Assembly (NCBI RefSeq): GCF_000423565.1
Contig: NZ_AUIF01000043.1
Location: 39,139-103,138 of the forward strand
Source of the DNA: Runella zeae DSM 19591
GTDB lineage: Bacteria; Bacteroidota; Bacteroidia; Cytophagales; Spirosomataceae
Length of the DNA: 64,000 bases
Direction: 5' to 3'
Shown: one piece after another, positions 46,671 to 55,114 of the stretch
Layout of the letters: the number at the start of each line of letters is the position of its first letter
Position numbering within the stretch: the stretch's first letter is position 1
Made by a program: the position numbers and the translations under genes
Notes under the pieces: model-generated
Seen by the model: the letters and a program-made list of their open reading frames with translations, nothing else
Database searches by the model: none
What the model was told of the DNA's origin: nothing

Positions 46671-49600
46671 ATGGAAAGTTTCACAAAAAAGCGCAAACTG
46701 TTGCTTCTAGTTATGCGAATCACTTGTTTACAATTACTAGTAAGCGCCATGCTCAGTAGCTTGGCCGTAGCCCATGAGAGTTTAGCCCAAGAAGCTCTTC
46801 TACGTAATATTAGCCTACAAATTGATAATAAGCCACTCAAAGTAGCTTTGGGTATGGTCGAAAAATCGGCTAAAGTCAAATTTACCTACCTACCACAACT
46901 CGTGGCCAAAAACGAAAAAGTAACGGTTTCGGCTATCAATCAGCCCTTAGCTATGGTACTTGATAAACTACTCAAACCGCTCAATCTAGCTTATGAAGCT
47001 TCGGGAGAGTATATCATCATCACCAAAGCAGAGGTACAATCTCTTGAAAAACGAAGTCTGGTTCCGACCAAAGTATTTGACCAAAACATCAGAGGACGTG
47101 TAGTGGACGAAAAAGGAGAAGGCCTCCCCGGTGTAAGCGTGGTAGTAAAAGGAACGCAACGTGGCGTAACTACCAACCCAAACGGAGAGTTTACATTGTC
47201 GGTGCCTGACGAAAAAGCAGTGCTTATCTTTAGCTACGTAGGTTATAGTGCCCAAGAAATTGTGGTGGGAAGTCAGACCATTTTTAATGTCTCTCTCAAA
47301 TCCGACCTCAAAACCCTCAACGAAGTAGTTGTAGTAGGGTACGGTGTTCAGAAAAAAGCCAATCTGACAGGAGCGGTAGATATGATCACAAGCGATGTAT
47401 TTGACAACCGCCCTCTGACCAACGTCAACCAAGGGCTTCAGGGGGTACTGCCTAACCTCAATATTAAAATGGGGGACGGTAAGCCCAATCAAGCACCTAG
47501 CTTCAACATTCGTGGGACTACATCCATTGGCCAAGGCGGAAACGCCCTTGTTCTTATCGACAACGTAGAAGGAGATCCTAGTTTGCTCAATCCCAACGAT
47601 ATTGCGAGTGTGACGCTTCTAAAAGACGCCGCGTCGGCTTCTATTTATGGAGCAAGGGGCGTATTTGGGGTGGTATTGATTACGACCAAAAACCCTACCG
47701 CTGGCAAAACGAGTGTTACTTACTCTACCAACTATTCCCTCAAAAACCCCATTGCACGCCCCGATTTAGTCACTGACGGCTACACATGGGCGTCGATGTT
47801 TGCCGAATCTTTTGTCAATTTTGGAGGGACTTTTCCTCAAAATGCCAACAAAACACTCAAATTTTCGCAAGCTTATCTCAACGAACTCAAACGACGCTCA
47901 GAAATTGGCGGTTTGCCCGAAGTCGAAATCGACCCCGTCACTGGCGAATATGTTTACTATGGTAGCACAGACTATTATGGTATTTTGTACAAAGATCGCA
48001 ACAGTTCCAACGAACACAACCTCAGTATTTCGGGTAGTACTGACAAAGCAAGCTACCTAATCACAGGACGGTATTTTGGACAGGAAGGGCTATTTCGCTA
48101 CAACTCTGACGACTATCAGATGTTTAACTTTACGGGCAAAGGCTCTATTCAGCTTTATCCTTGGTTGAAAATCAACAACATGTCGCAGTATTCTGACATG
48201 AAATACCATAACCCCCTCAATGTAGGAGAAGGTGGTGGTATATGGCGAAATATTGCCGATGAAGGCCACCCTCTATCACCTCTGCTCAATCCAGACGGTA
48301 CGATCACTTTCTCAGCCGCTTACAGCATTGGTGATTTTTATTATGGTAAAAACGGTATTGATAATCACAAAAAAGTATTTAGAAATACAACTGGATTTGC
48401 GGCGCAGTTTTTTAATGACAAACTGAGAGTGAAAGGAGACTTTACCATTCAGAATACTGACAACAACGACAGAACCAAATCCGTACCAGTTCCTTACAGC
48501 GTAAAGCCTGGCACTATCGCGTATGTAGGAACTACTACCAACTCCCTCACTGATGTATATCGCGAAACTACCTACATGACGACCAACTTCTATACTGAGT
48601 ATGAAAATACTTTCAAAGAAGACCATTATCTAAAGGCATTGGTGGGATATAACTATGAGCAATCCAATTATAAGAGGCTATCGGCGCAGCGAAATGGGCT
48701 TATTTTTGAAGATGCCAACGATATTAACCTTGCGCTAGGCCAAGCCATTACTACATCGGGGGGCTGGGAGCGTTGGAAAATCCAAGGAGGTTTTGCGCGG
48801 CTCAACTATTCTTTTAAAGACCGCTATTTGTTAGAACTCAACGGGCGCTATGATGGCTCTTCCAAATTCCCTGCCAATCAGCGCTTTGCTTTCTTCCCCT
48901 CGTACTCAGTAGGCTGGCGTCTGTCCAAAGAATCGTTTTGGAGAGTACCCGAGCAAGTCATTTCAGATCTGAAGTTGAGAGCCTCTTATGGTTCTTTAGG
49001 AAACGGAAATATTGGCTCATATGCTTATTTAGAGCAGTTTTCGATTTCTCAATCTTCAATGGTACTCAATGGTCAGCGTCCCCAACAAACCCGAAACCCA
49101 ACGGTATTGCCTGAAGGACTTACTTGGGAAACCGCCACCACCAAAAACATCGGTATTGACTTATCGATGCTCTCCAATCGTTTGACTTTCGTGGCTGATG
49201 CCTATATCCGTACTACGACCGATATGTTTACGGTCGGGCTTACCTTACCAGCGGTTTTTGGCGCTACTGCGCCTAAGGGAAACTATGCCGATCTCGAAAC
49301 CAAAGGCTGGGAAACCATGCTTTCGTACAGAGATAAGTTCAATGTCTCTTCTAAGCCCTTCAATTTTGACATTCGACTTACTTTGGCCGACTACAATGCC
49401 GTCATTACTAAATACAACAATCCTCAAAAACTATTGAGTGACTATTACGAAGGTCAGCGATTGGGTGAGATTTGGGGCTATACTACCGAAGGCTTTTTCA
49501 AATCTGCCGATGATGTCAAAAACAGCGCCAGCCAAAACTTATTCCGTACGGCATCCAATGGACTATGGTTTCCGGGAGACATTAAATTTAGAGACGTCAA

Positions 49601-50222
49601 TGGAGATGGTCAAATTACCCCCGGCACCGACCGCCTTGAGAACCCTGGGGACCGTTCTATCATCGGAAACTCTACTCCACGCTACACCTACGGAATCATG
49701 CTTGGGGCCGATTGGAACAACTTCTTCTTTTCGGCCTTCCTTCAAGGAGTAGGTAAGCAAAATTGGTATCCAAGTAGAGAAGCAAGCTTATTTTGGGGAC
49801 AATACAACCGTCCTTATGGAGATGTACCCAAAAGCCAATTGGGAAATATTTGGACTGAAGACAATCCCGATGCTTATTTCCCAAGATATGTGTCACGGAT
49901 AGCAAGTAATGCCAACGGTACTTTGAGTGCTCCTCAGACTCGTTATCTCCAAAATGTAGCTTATATGAGGCTAAAAAACATCCAACTTGGATATAATATC
50001 CCGCGTAAGGTAGCCTCTAAAATTGGGGCTTCGGCCGCTCGCGTTTTCATTTCTGCCGAAAACATCTGGACGCTATCGCCACTTCACAAACGTACCCGTG
50101 ATTTTGACGTAGAAAGCGCCGTAGCCTCTGATCAAGTATTCAATCCCGGTGGCAACTCTGGCGACGCTTACAATTACCCCATGATGAAAAGTGTGACGGG
50201 GGGCTTGTCTGTTACATTCTAA
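46671..50222 (+). CDS. SusC/RagA-type TonB-dependent transporter with STN signalling domain
   Basis: A protein of about 1183 residues. In order: a signal peptide (SSLAVAHESLAQ), an STN domain at about 45-105 (LQIDNKPLKVALGMVEKSAKVKFTYL), a carboxypeptidase-like domain at about 125-200 (GRVVDEKGEGLPGVSVVVKG), the SusC plug with NEVVVVGYGVQKKANLTGAVD near 218, and a 22-strand barrel ending in Phe (VTGGLSVTF). The STN domain marks it as a sensor-transporter working with the FecR and ECF sigma genes upstream. It imports an unknown glycan or oligosaccharide using TonB energy. Confidence 0.95.
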   Translation: MESFTKKRKLLLLVMRITCLQLLVSAMLSSLAVAHESLAQEALLRNISLQIDNKPLKVALGMVEKSAKVKFTYLPQLVAKNEKVTVSAINQPLAMVLDKLLKPLNLAYEASGEYIIITKAEVQSLEKRSLVPTKVFDQNIRGRVVDEKGEGLPGVSVVVKGTQRGVTTNPNGEFTLSVPDEKAVLIFSYVGYSAQEIVVGSQTIFNVSLKSDLKTLNEVVVVGYGVQKKANLTGAVDMITSDVFDNRPLTNVNQGLQGVLPNLNIKMGDGKPNQAPSFNIRGTTSIGQGGNALVLIDNVEGDPSLLNPNDIASVTLLKDAASASIYGARGVFGVVLITTKNPTAGKTSVTYSTNYSLKNPIARPDLVTDGYTWASMFAESFVNFGGTFPQNANKTLKFSQAYLNELKRRSEIGGLPEVEIDPVTGEYVYYGSTDYYGILYKDRNSSNEHNLSISGSTDKASYLITGRYFGQEGLFRYNSDDYQMFNFTGKGSIQLYPWLKINNMSQYSDMKYHNPLNVGEGGGIWRNIADEGHPLSPLLNPDGTITFSAAYSIGDFYYGKNGIDNHKKVFRNTTGFAAQFFNDKLRVKGDFTIQNTDNNDRTKSVPVPYSVKPGTIAYVGTTTNSLTDVYRETTYMTTNFYTEYENTFKEDHYLKALVGYNYEQSNYKRLSAQRNGLIFEDANDINLALGQAITTSGGWERWKIQGGFARLNYSFKDRYLLELNGRYDGSSKFPANQRFAFFPSYSVGWRLSKESFWRVPEQVISDLKLRASYGSLGNGNIGSYAYLEQFSISQSSMVLNGQRPQQTRNPTVLPEGLTWETATTKNIGIDLSMLSNRLTFVADAYIRTTTDMFTVGLTLPAVFGATAPKGNYADLETKGWETMLSYRDKFNVSSKPFNFDIRLTLADYNAVITKYNNPQKLLSDYYEGQRLGEIWGYTTEGFFKSADDVKNSASQNLFRTASNGLWFPGDIKFRDVNGDGQITPGTDRLENPGDRSIIGNSTPRYTYGIMLGADWNNFFFSAFLQGVGKQNWYPSREASLFWGQYNRPYGDVPKSQLGNIWTEDNPDAYFPRYVSRIASNANGTLSAPQTRYLQNVAYMRLKNIQLGYNIPRKVASKIGASAARVFISAENIWTLSPLHKRTRDFDVESAVASDQVFNPGGNSGDAYNYPMMKSVTGGLSVTF

Positions 50223-50232
50223 CTACTAAACA

Positions 50233-52011
50233 ATGAAGCAAATGAAACTAAAATATATCCTTGTTTTACTAGCTGCGGTCTTCCTCGTAAGCTGCGATTT
50301 AGAAGAGCTACCCGAAGCTACCACCTCCAAAGGGCCTATTTTTGGCAGTGAAAGTGGACTAGTGTTGTACACCAACTCGTTTTACACGATGTTTAATGGC
50401 AAAAATCTCCACCGTGCCGATGCCATGTCTGACTATCTTGCGCGCCGCGAATCGCCTCCTTTTATTACCGAAGGCAACTATAGCCCCCAAGTAAGCACAG
50501 GCTGGAGCTGGTCAGATTTGCGGAATATAAACTATTTTATCCAAAACTGCAACGACCCTAAAGTCCCCCTCGCGGTTCGTAAAAATTACCTCGGTATCGC
50601 TCGTTTTTTTAGAGCATGGTTTTATTTTGATAAAGTAAAACGCTTCGGAGATGTGCCTTGGTACGGCAAAGCCCTTGATGTATCAGATGCAGAATTGCTT
50701 TACAAAGGCCGTGACCCGCGTACCTTGGTGATGGATTCGGTAGTAGCAGACTTGGATTATGCTTGCCAAAATATCACCGCTGCCAACGAGCCTACCCGAA
50801 GCCTGGTGACAAAATACGTAGCCTATGCCTTCAAATCACGGGTATGTCTATATGAAGGAACTTTCCGAAAATACCATACCAATTTAGGACTGCAAGCCAC
50901 AGCCCCCAATTTCTTAAATCAAGCTGCTGAAGCTGCCAAAAAAGTAATAGACGAGGGTGGATACAAACTTTTTGACGGCTCGGGTACCGACAAGTCTTAC
51001 CGCCAAGTATTTATTAATCCTGCCCCTGTCACTACCGAAGTGATGCTTTCGGCGGTGTGCGATTTGGCATTAAATAATCTAAACGACGCCAATTGGTACT
51101 GGACTAGTGGTACTTATGGTGATAAAGCGAGTTTTATTCGGACTTTTATCAATACCTATTTGAACATCGACGGTACGCCCTTTACCGACAATCCAGCCTA
51201 TAAAACCATGCTTTTCAAAGATGAGGTAAAAGGCCGTGACCGACGCCTGCAGCAGACGATTCGGGTAGGAGATTATAAGCGCACAAGCGGCGGGCAGTTG
51301 GTTCCTTCGCCACCTTTGTTTTCGTACACTTATACAGGCTATATGCCCATCAAGTGGACTTTGGATGATATGTATTATGACACCCGCGATTTGAATATCA
51401 ATTCTATTTCTATTTTTCGCTATGCTGAAGTACTTCTCAACTATGCCGAAGCCAAAACCGAACTTGGTACACTTACCGACGCTGATTGGGCGCTTTCTAT
51501 CGGTGCTTTGCGGAAGCGGGCGGGTATCACAGGCGGATTGACCACCAAACCTACCAAGGTCGATACGTATTTACAGTCAAAATACTTCCCTGCTATCTCT
51601 GACCCTGTACTACTCGAAGTGCGTCGCGAAAGGGGAATTGAGTTGTGTTTAGAAGGTTTTCGTTTCGACGACATCGTAAGATGGAGAAGAGGAGAACTCA
51701 TGCAAATGGAATGGAACGGTATGTATGTGCCGGCCCTCAATACCCCAATGGACTTAAATGAAGACGGAATTTTGGACGTGGCGTTTTATAAAACAACCGC
51801 TCCTACCAAAGTAACAGGGGTGACTTACGTAGAGGTGTCGCCGATGATTGCGGGCAAACCAAACTCCCAGCTTATCTCCGGTGAAACTTCTGGCGAACTA
51901 ACATGGCTAAACAATATTCCTCGTAAATGGACCGACAAAAACTATTATTACCCCATTCCCACAGGCGATATTATTACAAATCCGAAACTTACCCAAAACC
52001 CTGGTTGGTAG
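50233..52011 (+). CDS. SusD/RagB-family substrate-binding lipoprotein
   Basis: A protein of 592 residues with a lipoprotein signal (lipobox LVSC near residue 21) and the SusD helical fold. Landmarks are FFRAWFYFDKVKRFGDVPWYGKALD near 120, IFRYAEVLLNYAEAKTELG near 400 and a C-terminal LEVRRERGIELCLEGFRFDDIVRWRRG near 460. It is the cell-surface lid of the SusC transporter, whose gene ends 10 bp upstream. It follows in the same operon. The glycan is not identifiable. Confidence 0.95.
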   Translation: MKQMKLKYILVLLAAVFLVSCDLEELPEATTSKGPIFGSESGLVLYTNSFYTMFNGKNLHRADAMSDYLARRESPPFITEGNYSPQVSTGWSWSDLRNINYFIQNCNDPKVPLAVRKNYLGIARFFRAWFYFDKVKRFGDVPWYGKALDVSDAELLYKGRDPRTLVMDSVVADLDYACQNITAANEPTRSLVTKYVAYAFKSRVCLYEGTFRKYHTNLGLQATAPNFLNQAAEAAKKVIDEGGYKLFDGSGTDKSYRQVFINPAPVTTEVMLSAVCDLALNNLNDANWYWTSGTYGDKASFIRTFINTYLNIDGTPFTDNPAYKTMLFKDEVKGRDRRLQQTIRVGDYKRTSGGQLVPSPPLFSYTYTGYMPIKWTLDDMYYDTRDLNINSISIFRYAEVLLNYAEAKTELGTLTDADWALSIGALRKRAGITGGLTTKPTKVDTYLQSKYFPAISDPVLLEVRRERGIELCLEGFRFDDIVRWRRGELMQMEWNGMYVPALNTPMDLNEDGILDVAFYKTTAPTKVTGVTYVEVSPMIAGKPNSQLISGETSGELTWLNNIPRKWTDKNYYYPIPTGDIITNPKLTQNPGW

Positions 52012-52046
52012 AAAAAAAACAAATAATAATCCCTCTGAATTTTAAG

Positions 52047-52077
52047 TCATTAGCTCGACCATTGGTTGAGCTAATGA
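52047..52077 (+). terminator. Hairpin after susD
   Basis: TCATTAGCTCGACC and GGTTGAGCTAATGA pair over 14 bp (one G-T) around an ATT loop. It lies 36 bp after the susD stop. No T run follows, so it may act mainly to protect the mRNA end. Confidence 0.65.
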
Positions 52078-52289
52078 TGTTTATAGCGTAGGACGTAGAA
52101 ACAAATTCAAAAAACACTTATTTTCATCCTCAAATCAAGGGAAACTACGAGTTGTAGTTCTATGGCAGGCGACTATCTTTCTCTAAGAAATTGTTATTAG
52201 TTTCTATTATTTTTTATTCAGGAATAGGTTTAATCCACTGCCAATCTGTATTTTACGATTAACAGATAAGTATTTATAAAAAGAAAGCT

Positions 52290-52757
52290 ATGAAAAATAC
52301 ATTATTATACGTCTACCTATTGATTTCTATTTTTTCTTGTAAAAAAAGGGATATGATTGATTCGGATGCCTATGATGCTTTCGCTTATGCCTATTGGAAA
52401 AAAGTAGCAGAAGTTGATGAAAAAGGAAATGAAACAAGGGTCACGGATCAAAATCAATTATTCATACGTACTTGGTCGGGGTGGACTTTGACACAGCCTG
52501 CCCGAGGCTTAGATAGTGTGTATTTCCAAAAAGACAACAAGATTATTTTCAAGGATCGCGTTGCTCAAACTGACAAAGTAGGAGGTTCAAATCATCTTTA
52601 TTTGCTCACAGACCGAGGACTACAGATAGAAATGAAATTTGAATTTCCTGATCAAACCAATGACTCTGCCTATGTATACGTAAGTAAAATTCAGAATGAC
52701 AGGGTAGTAAAAGGCTATTTAGATAAATACATATTTGTGAAGCCCGCTGGACTATAA
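52290..52757 (+). CDS. Small hypothetical lipoprotein
   Basis: A protein of 155 residues with a lipoprotein leader (YLLISIFSC, lipobox-like FSC at about residue 17). The rest is soluble with alternating beta-type strands. No family is recognised. It stands alone between the SusCD operon and decayed accessory DNA. Confidence 0.6.
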   Translation: MKNTLLYVYLLISIFSCKKRDMIDSDAYDAFAYAYWKKVAEVDEKGNETRVTDQNQLFIRTWSGWTLTQPARGLDSVYFQKDNKIIFKDRVAQTDKVGGSNHLYLLTDRGLQIEMKFEFPDQTNDSAYVYVSKIQNDRVVKGYLDKYIFVKPAGL

Positions 52758-52818
52758 GGTATAGCTGTTTTGATCTTCGTATGTGATAAAATAGTGTTGT
52801 ATGCGACGCAAAAACTGA

Positions 52819-53034
52819 GAATTAAACCCCTACAATGCAGAAAACCACTCTGTCAAAAAGCACCTCATAGGCTTCAAAAATGGCTTTTTGCGTGAAAATA
52901 TCGATCACACCTACTAAAACAACGTTACTGAAGTAAAGCGATGTTGGAAGTTGTTGGCCATAGGGTAAAATTTCGATACACCCTCTACGACGACTTTTCA
53001 CGAATACCTTACCTATTTAATAAATTTATTAAAT
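52819..53034 (+). pseudogene. Decayed coding remnant, family unknown
   Basis: The plus strand reads as protein in pieces: one frame gives NAENHSVKKHLIGFKNG and RENIDHTY before a TAA (52915), the same frame goes on with NNVTEVKRCWKLLAIG, and after a +1 shift comes VKFRYTLYDDFSRIPY. An in-frame stop and a frameshift therefore interrupt one ancestral gene. It may be a transposase-type or phage-type gene, but I do not recognise the family. Chance coding cannot be excluded. Confidence 0.35.
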
Positions 53035-53058
53035 TTGATTATTAATAATGCTTATGAT

Positions 53059-53493
53059 ATGAGCCAAAGAGACTTACTTAGCCCGTTTACCAACTTCAGT
53101 GTTCAAACATTGCTCAATGTGCTGGAATTTTTACATTCAGACGATGTAAAGCAAATGATTGATGATATAGGCAATTTTACGGTTGATTTTGACCCATATA
53201 CGGTTACAAAGGTAGAGGCCGAACCATACCACAATTTACTGACTACCTCGCACCGAATGCTGAAAGTAATGGCCAATTATCCCGAAATCATAAATGCCCT
53301 ACCTGATGGTCTTTATGAGCGTTATGCCAAAATAAACTATGAACTTTCACCTTGGGGTATTTTACTAGACAAGATAATTAAGGGAGAATTATCCGAGTCT
53401 GACGACCGCGAAACAGAAATCTTTAAAGCCGCTTCCCGTGTCAAAAGCCGTAACATAATAGCCCAAAAATTGTATGAAGGTGAATCAGCGTGA
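53059..53493 (+). CDS. Putative antitoxin preceding a MazF-like fragment
   Basis: A protein of 144 residues, mostly helical, starting MSQRDLLSPFTNFS. It contains DDVKQMIDDIGNFTVDFDPYTVTKVEAEPY and ends with VKSRNIIAQKLYEGESA. No known antitoxin domain is recognised. The reason for the call is position: its last 20 bp overlap the start of a PemK/MazF-like reading frame, as in toxin-antitoxin operons. The gene appears intact, while the toxin is cut short. Confidence 0.55.
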   Translation: MSQRDLLSPFTNFSVQTLLNVLEFLHSDDVKQMIDDIGNFTVDFDPYTVTKVEAEPYHNLLTTSHRMLKVMANYPEIINALPDGLYERYAKINYELSPWGILLDKIIKGELSESDDRETEIFKAASRVKSRNIIAQKLYEGESA

Positions 53494-53614
53494 TGTAGTA
53501 TTTCTAAATTTTCAACTCCCCAACGGCCAATTTAAGCCTCACCCGGCTGTTATTGTTTCTACGGACCAACTATACGAACGGGAATGCTTACGGCCAGTGC
53601 CTCAAAATTACTAG
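53474..53614 (+). pseudogene. Truncated PemK/MazF-like toxin
   Basis: ATG 53474 opens a 46-residue frame that begins MKVNQRDVVFLNFQLPNG and continues KPHPAVIVSTDQLYE. This is the first beta hairpin of PemK/MazF toxins (V-x-RDVV-x-x-x-F, then R/HPAVIVS). Full toxins are about 105-120 residues, so about 60 C-terminal residues are absent, and the frame changes to unrelated sequence after LYERE. The stop TAG at 53612-53614 interleaves with the stop of the convergent YgiT-like gene. The remnant probably has no toxin activity. Confidence 0.6.
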
Positions 53615-53838
53615 GCAACCCAACCATAGCGCACTACTTTGAATTCAGCGCCTTGCTTGATAGCCTTCTCACCTTCGTTTAAGATAACTATTGCGGTATG
53701 TTCATCTAAATAGAAGTGTTCGCAATTTTCGCAAATATCAGCAGGAACTTTAAACAAAACAATAGATTCTCTACGCTCTAGTTTTACGGTCACATGACCC
53801 TTATAGGTCGTTCCGTGCTTACATACTACACATTCCAT
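53611..53838 (-). CDS. YgiT-type zinc-finger antitoxin (MqsA N-domain-like), orphan
   Basis: A 75-residue protein with a two-CxxC zinc site: MECVVCKHGTTYKG at the start and PADICENCEHFYLDE near residue 40. The spacing and the VLFKVPADICENCEHFYL strand match YgiT/MqsA-type antitoxin domains. Such genes normally come right after a DUF4258 or MqsR-type toxin gene. No such toxin gene lies on the minus strand upstream (53839-54003 has no coding frame), so this is an orphan or its partner was lost. ATG 53838 is the start. Confidence 0.72.
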   Translation of the reverse strand: MECVVCKHGTTYKGHVTVKLERRESIVLFKVPADICENCEHFYLDEHTAIVILNEGEKAIKQGAEFKVVRYGWVA

Positions 53839-54003
53839 TTTATTCTTTAAAACCAAACTTTATTTAGCCGTTTTACTTTCTTTAAATTCGCATCTTTAGT
53901 AGGTTTAACAGCTGAAAACGCCAATCTATGACTGTTTCATAAATGGTTAAATATGTCTACACAATAATCAAAATTTATTAACATTTATAGCTATGGTAAA
54001 TCT

Positions 54004-54414
54004 CTACATTTTAGGATGCCATTCCAAATAGTAATTGTTATCCAAATCCCAACTAGCCAATAGACTTCCTAATTCATTTATGGCTGCCACTTCACATTGA
54101 ATATAAAATGTCAAATCAAAAATATGTGGCATAATACTATTATTAATCGCATGCACTTTTAGAGCAGCATGGCCAAATTGGTTATAGCACAAAGCCTCCA
54201 ATAACAAATAACAGCTATCTGTTGAATTGATTTCAAAAGATATTTTATCATTAATTGATTGAGGAAATTCTTGTAGCTTTTTACCAAAATCATACAAGGA
54301 TTGCACTAGTATGTATAGGGTCAGTTCACATGAATTCATTTCATTACTTATCCTAAAATAAAATTCTTCTATGTTAGGATCCTGCCAAAGTAATGTAATT
54401 TCTAAACCTTTCAT
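54004..54414 (-). CDS. Hypothetical protein
   Basis: A protein of 136 residues (ATG 54414). It is rich in aromatic residues and strands, with MKGLEITLLWQDPNIEEFYFR at the start and IFDLTFYIQCEVAAINELG near the end. A GTG at 54474 would add 20 residues but lies in the T run of the tRNA terminator just upstream, so it is less likely. The family is not recognised. Confidence 0.5.
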   Translation of the reverse strand: MKGLEITLLWQDPNIEEFYFRISNEMNSCELTLYILVQSLYDFGKKLQEFPQSINDKISFEINSTDSCYLLLEALCYNQFGHAALKVHAINNSIMPHIFDLTFYIQCEVAAINELGSLLASWDLDNNYYLEWHPKM

Positions 54415-54473
54415 TGCTGTAAATGGCCAAGCCAAAGTATAGTCAGAAGTAAAAAAAGGAAGAAACTTAAACA

Positions 54474-54505
54474 CAAAAAAGGCTGTAAATCAATGATTTA
54501 CAGCC
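54474..54505 (-). terminator. tRNA terminator, minus strand
   Basis: GGCTGTAAATC and GATTTACAGCC form a perfect 11-bp stem with a 3-base loop (54481-54505). On the minus strand it is followed directly by TTTTTTGTG. It lies 3 bp after the tRNA 3' fragment and is the native terminator of that tRNA gene. Confidence 0.85.
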
Positions 54506-54508
54506 AGT

Positions 54509-54530
54509 TGCAGAGAGAGAGGGATTCGAA
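54509..54530 (-). other. tRNA 3'-end fragment, attachment site of an integrative element
   Basis: On the minus strand the sequence runs TTCGAATCCCTC... and ends with TCTCTCT-G-CA, the T-loop, 3' T-stem and 3' acceptor strand of a tRNA (serine- or leucine-like by its acceptor, isotype not certain). The bases before TTCGAAT (AAGAG) pair poorly with CCCTC, and no tRNA 5' half is present upstream. Only about 22 bp of tRNA identity remains, which is the normal size of an att core. The full tRNA gene should be at the other end of the element. Confidence 0.7.
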
Positions 54531-54560
54531 CTCTTCTCTTTAAAAACCTGACTATGAGGC

Positions 54561-54579
54561 AAATCCGAATCTCGGATTT
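54561..54579. repeat. Short perfect inverted repeat next to the att site
   Basis: AAATCCGA-ATC-TCGGATTT, an 8-bp perfect arm pair 31 bp from the tRNA fragment. The position suits an integrase or accessory-factor binding site, or the end of the repressor transcript. Confidence 0.5.
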
Positions 54580-54620
54580 ATGACGTAATCGCAAACGTAA
54601 CTGCGGGTTGAGTCAAAAAA

Positions 54621-55067
54621 TCAGGCTCTTGCCTGACTTTCTTTCCAAAGAGCTACGATTTGCGCCTCTTCGACTACGCCATCAAGCTTTCCCAGTAAAT
54701 CCATCAAGCGCTCATTCTGACGCTGATAATACTCAATTTGCTTATCTTTCACTTCAATCTGTTGATTAAGGCGCTGAAAGCTTTCTTCCAGCTTTTGTAG
54801 ATGATTTTGAAGGTAATCAGTTGGAGCGATGTGCTTACTTTCTTCATTTAAAAACATTTCACCTTCTCCTTTCATCAACCAACTAGAGTTTACCTGTGGA
54901 TATGCTAACAAAATGGTTTCTAATAAGTCATAACCCGGTTTACTTTTACCTTCAACTATAATCTGAATAGAGCTAAAACTTTTATTTAGCGATTTTGCGA
55001 AGGTATTCCTGTTCATCTTAAGCGCATTAATCAAACTCTCAATTCGGCTTGCAATTGGATGTTCCAT
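54621..55067 (-). CDS. CI-like phage repressor (HTH plus coiled coil)
   Basis: The 148-residue protein has an N-terminal HTH (SRIESLINALKMNRNTFAKSLN, then FSSIQIIVEGKSKPGYDLLETIL) followed by NSSWLMKGEGEMF. That is the typical end of Bacteroidota phage repressor N-domains. The C-terminus is a coiled coil with heptad pattern (LQKLEESFQRLNQQIEVKDKQIEYYQRQ) and no peptidase domain. The gene should hold down the rightward operon and is transcribed away from it, behind the lipoprotein gene. ATG 55067 is the start, and the TTG at 55106 is rejected. Confidence 0.75.
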   Translation of the reverse strand: MEHPIASRIESLINALKMNRNTFAKSLNKSFSSIQIIVEGKSKPGYDLLETILLAYPQVNSSWLMKGEGEMFLNEESKHIAPTDYLQNHLQKLEESFQRLNQQIEVKDKQIEYYQRQNERLMDLLGKLDGVVEEAQIVALWKESQARA

Positions 55068-55114
55068 ACCCTTAATACATTTATTTGTTTTTAAAATTGA
55101 TTTCAATTTTCTGA

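Noticed and set aside
54474..54620. A complete tRNA gene with an intron on the minus strand
   Set aside because: No 5' acceptor strand complementary to TCTCTCT and no D arm is found within the next 120 bases.
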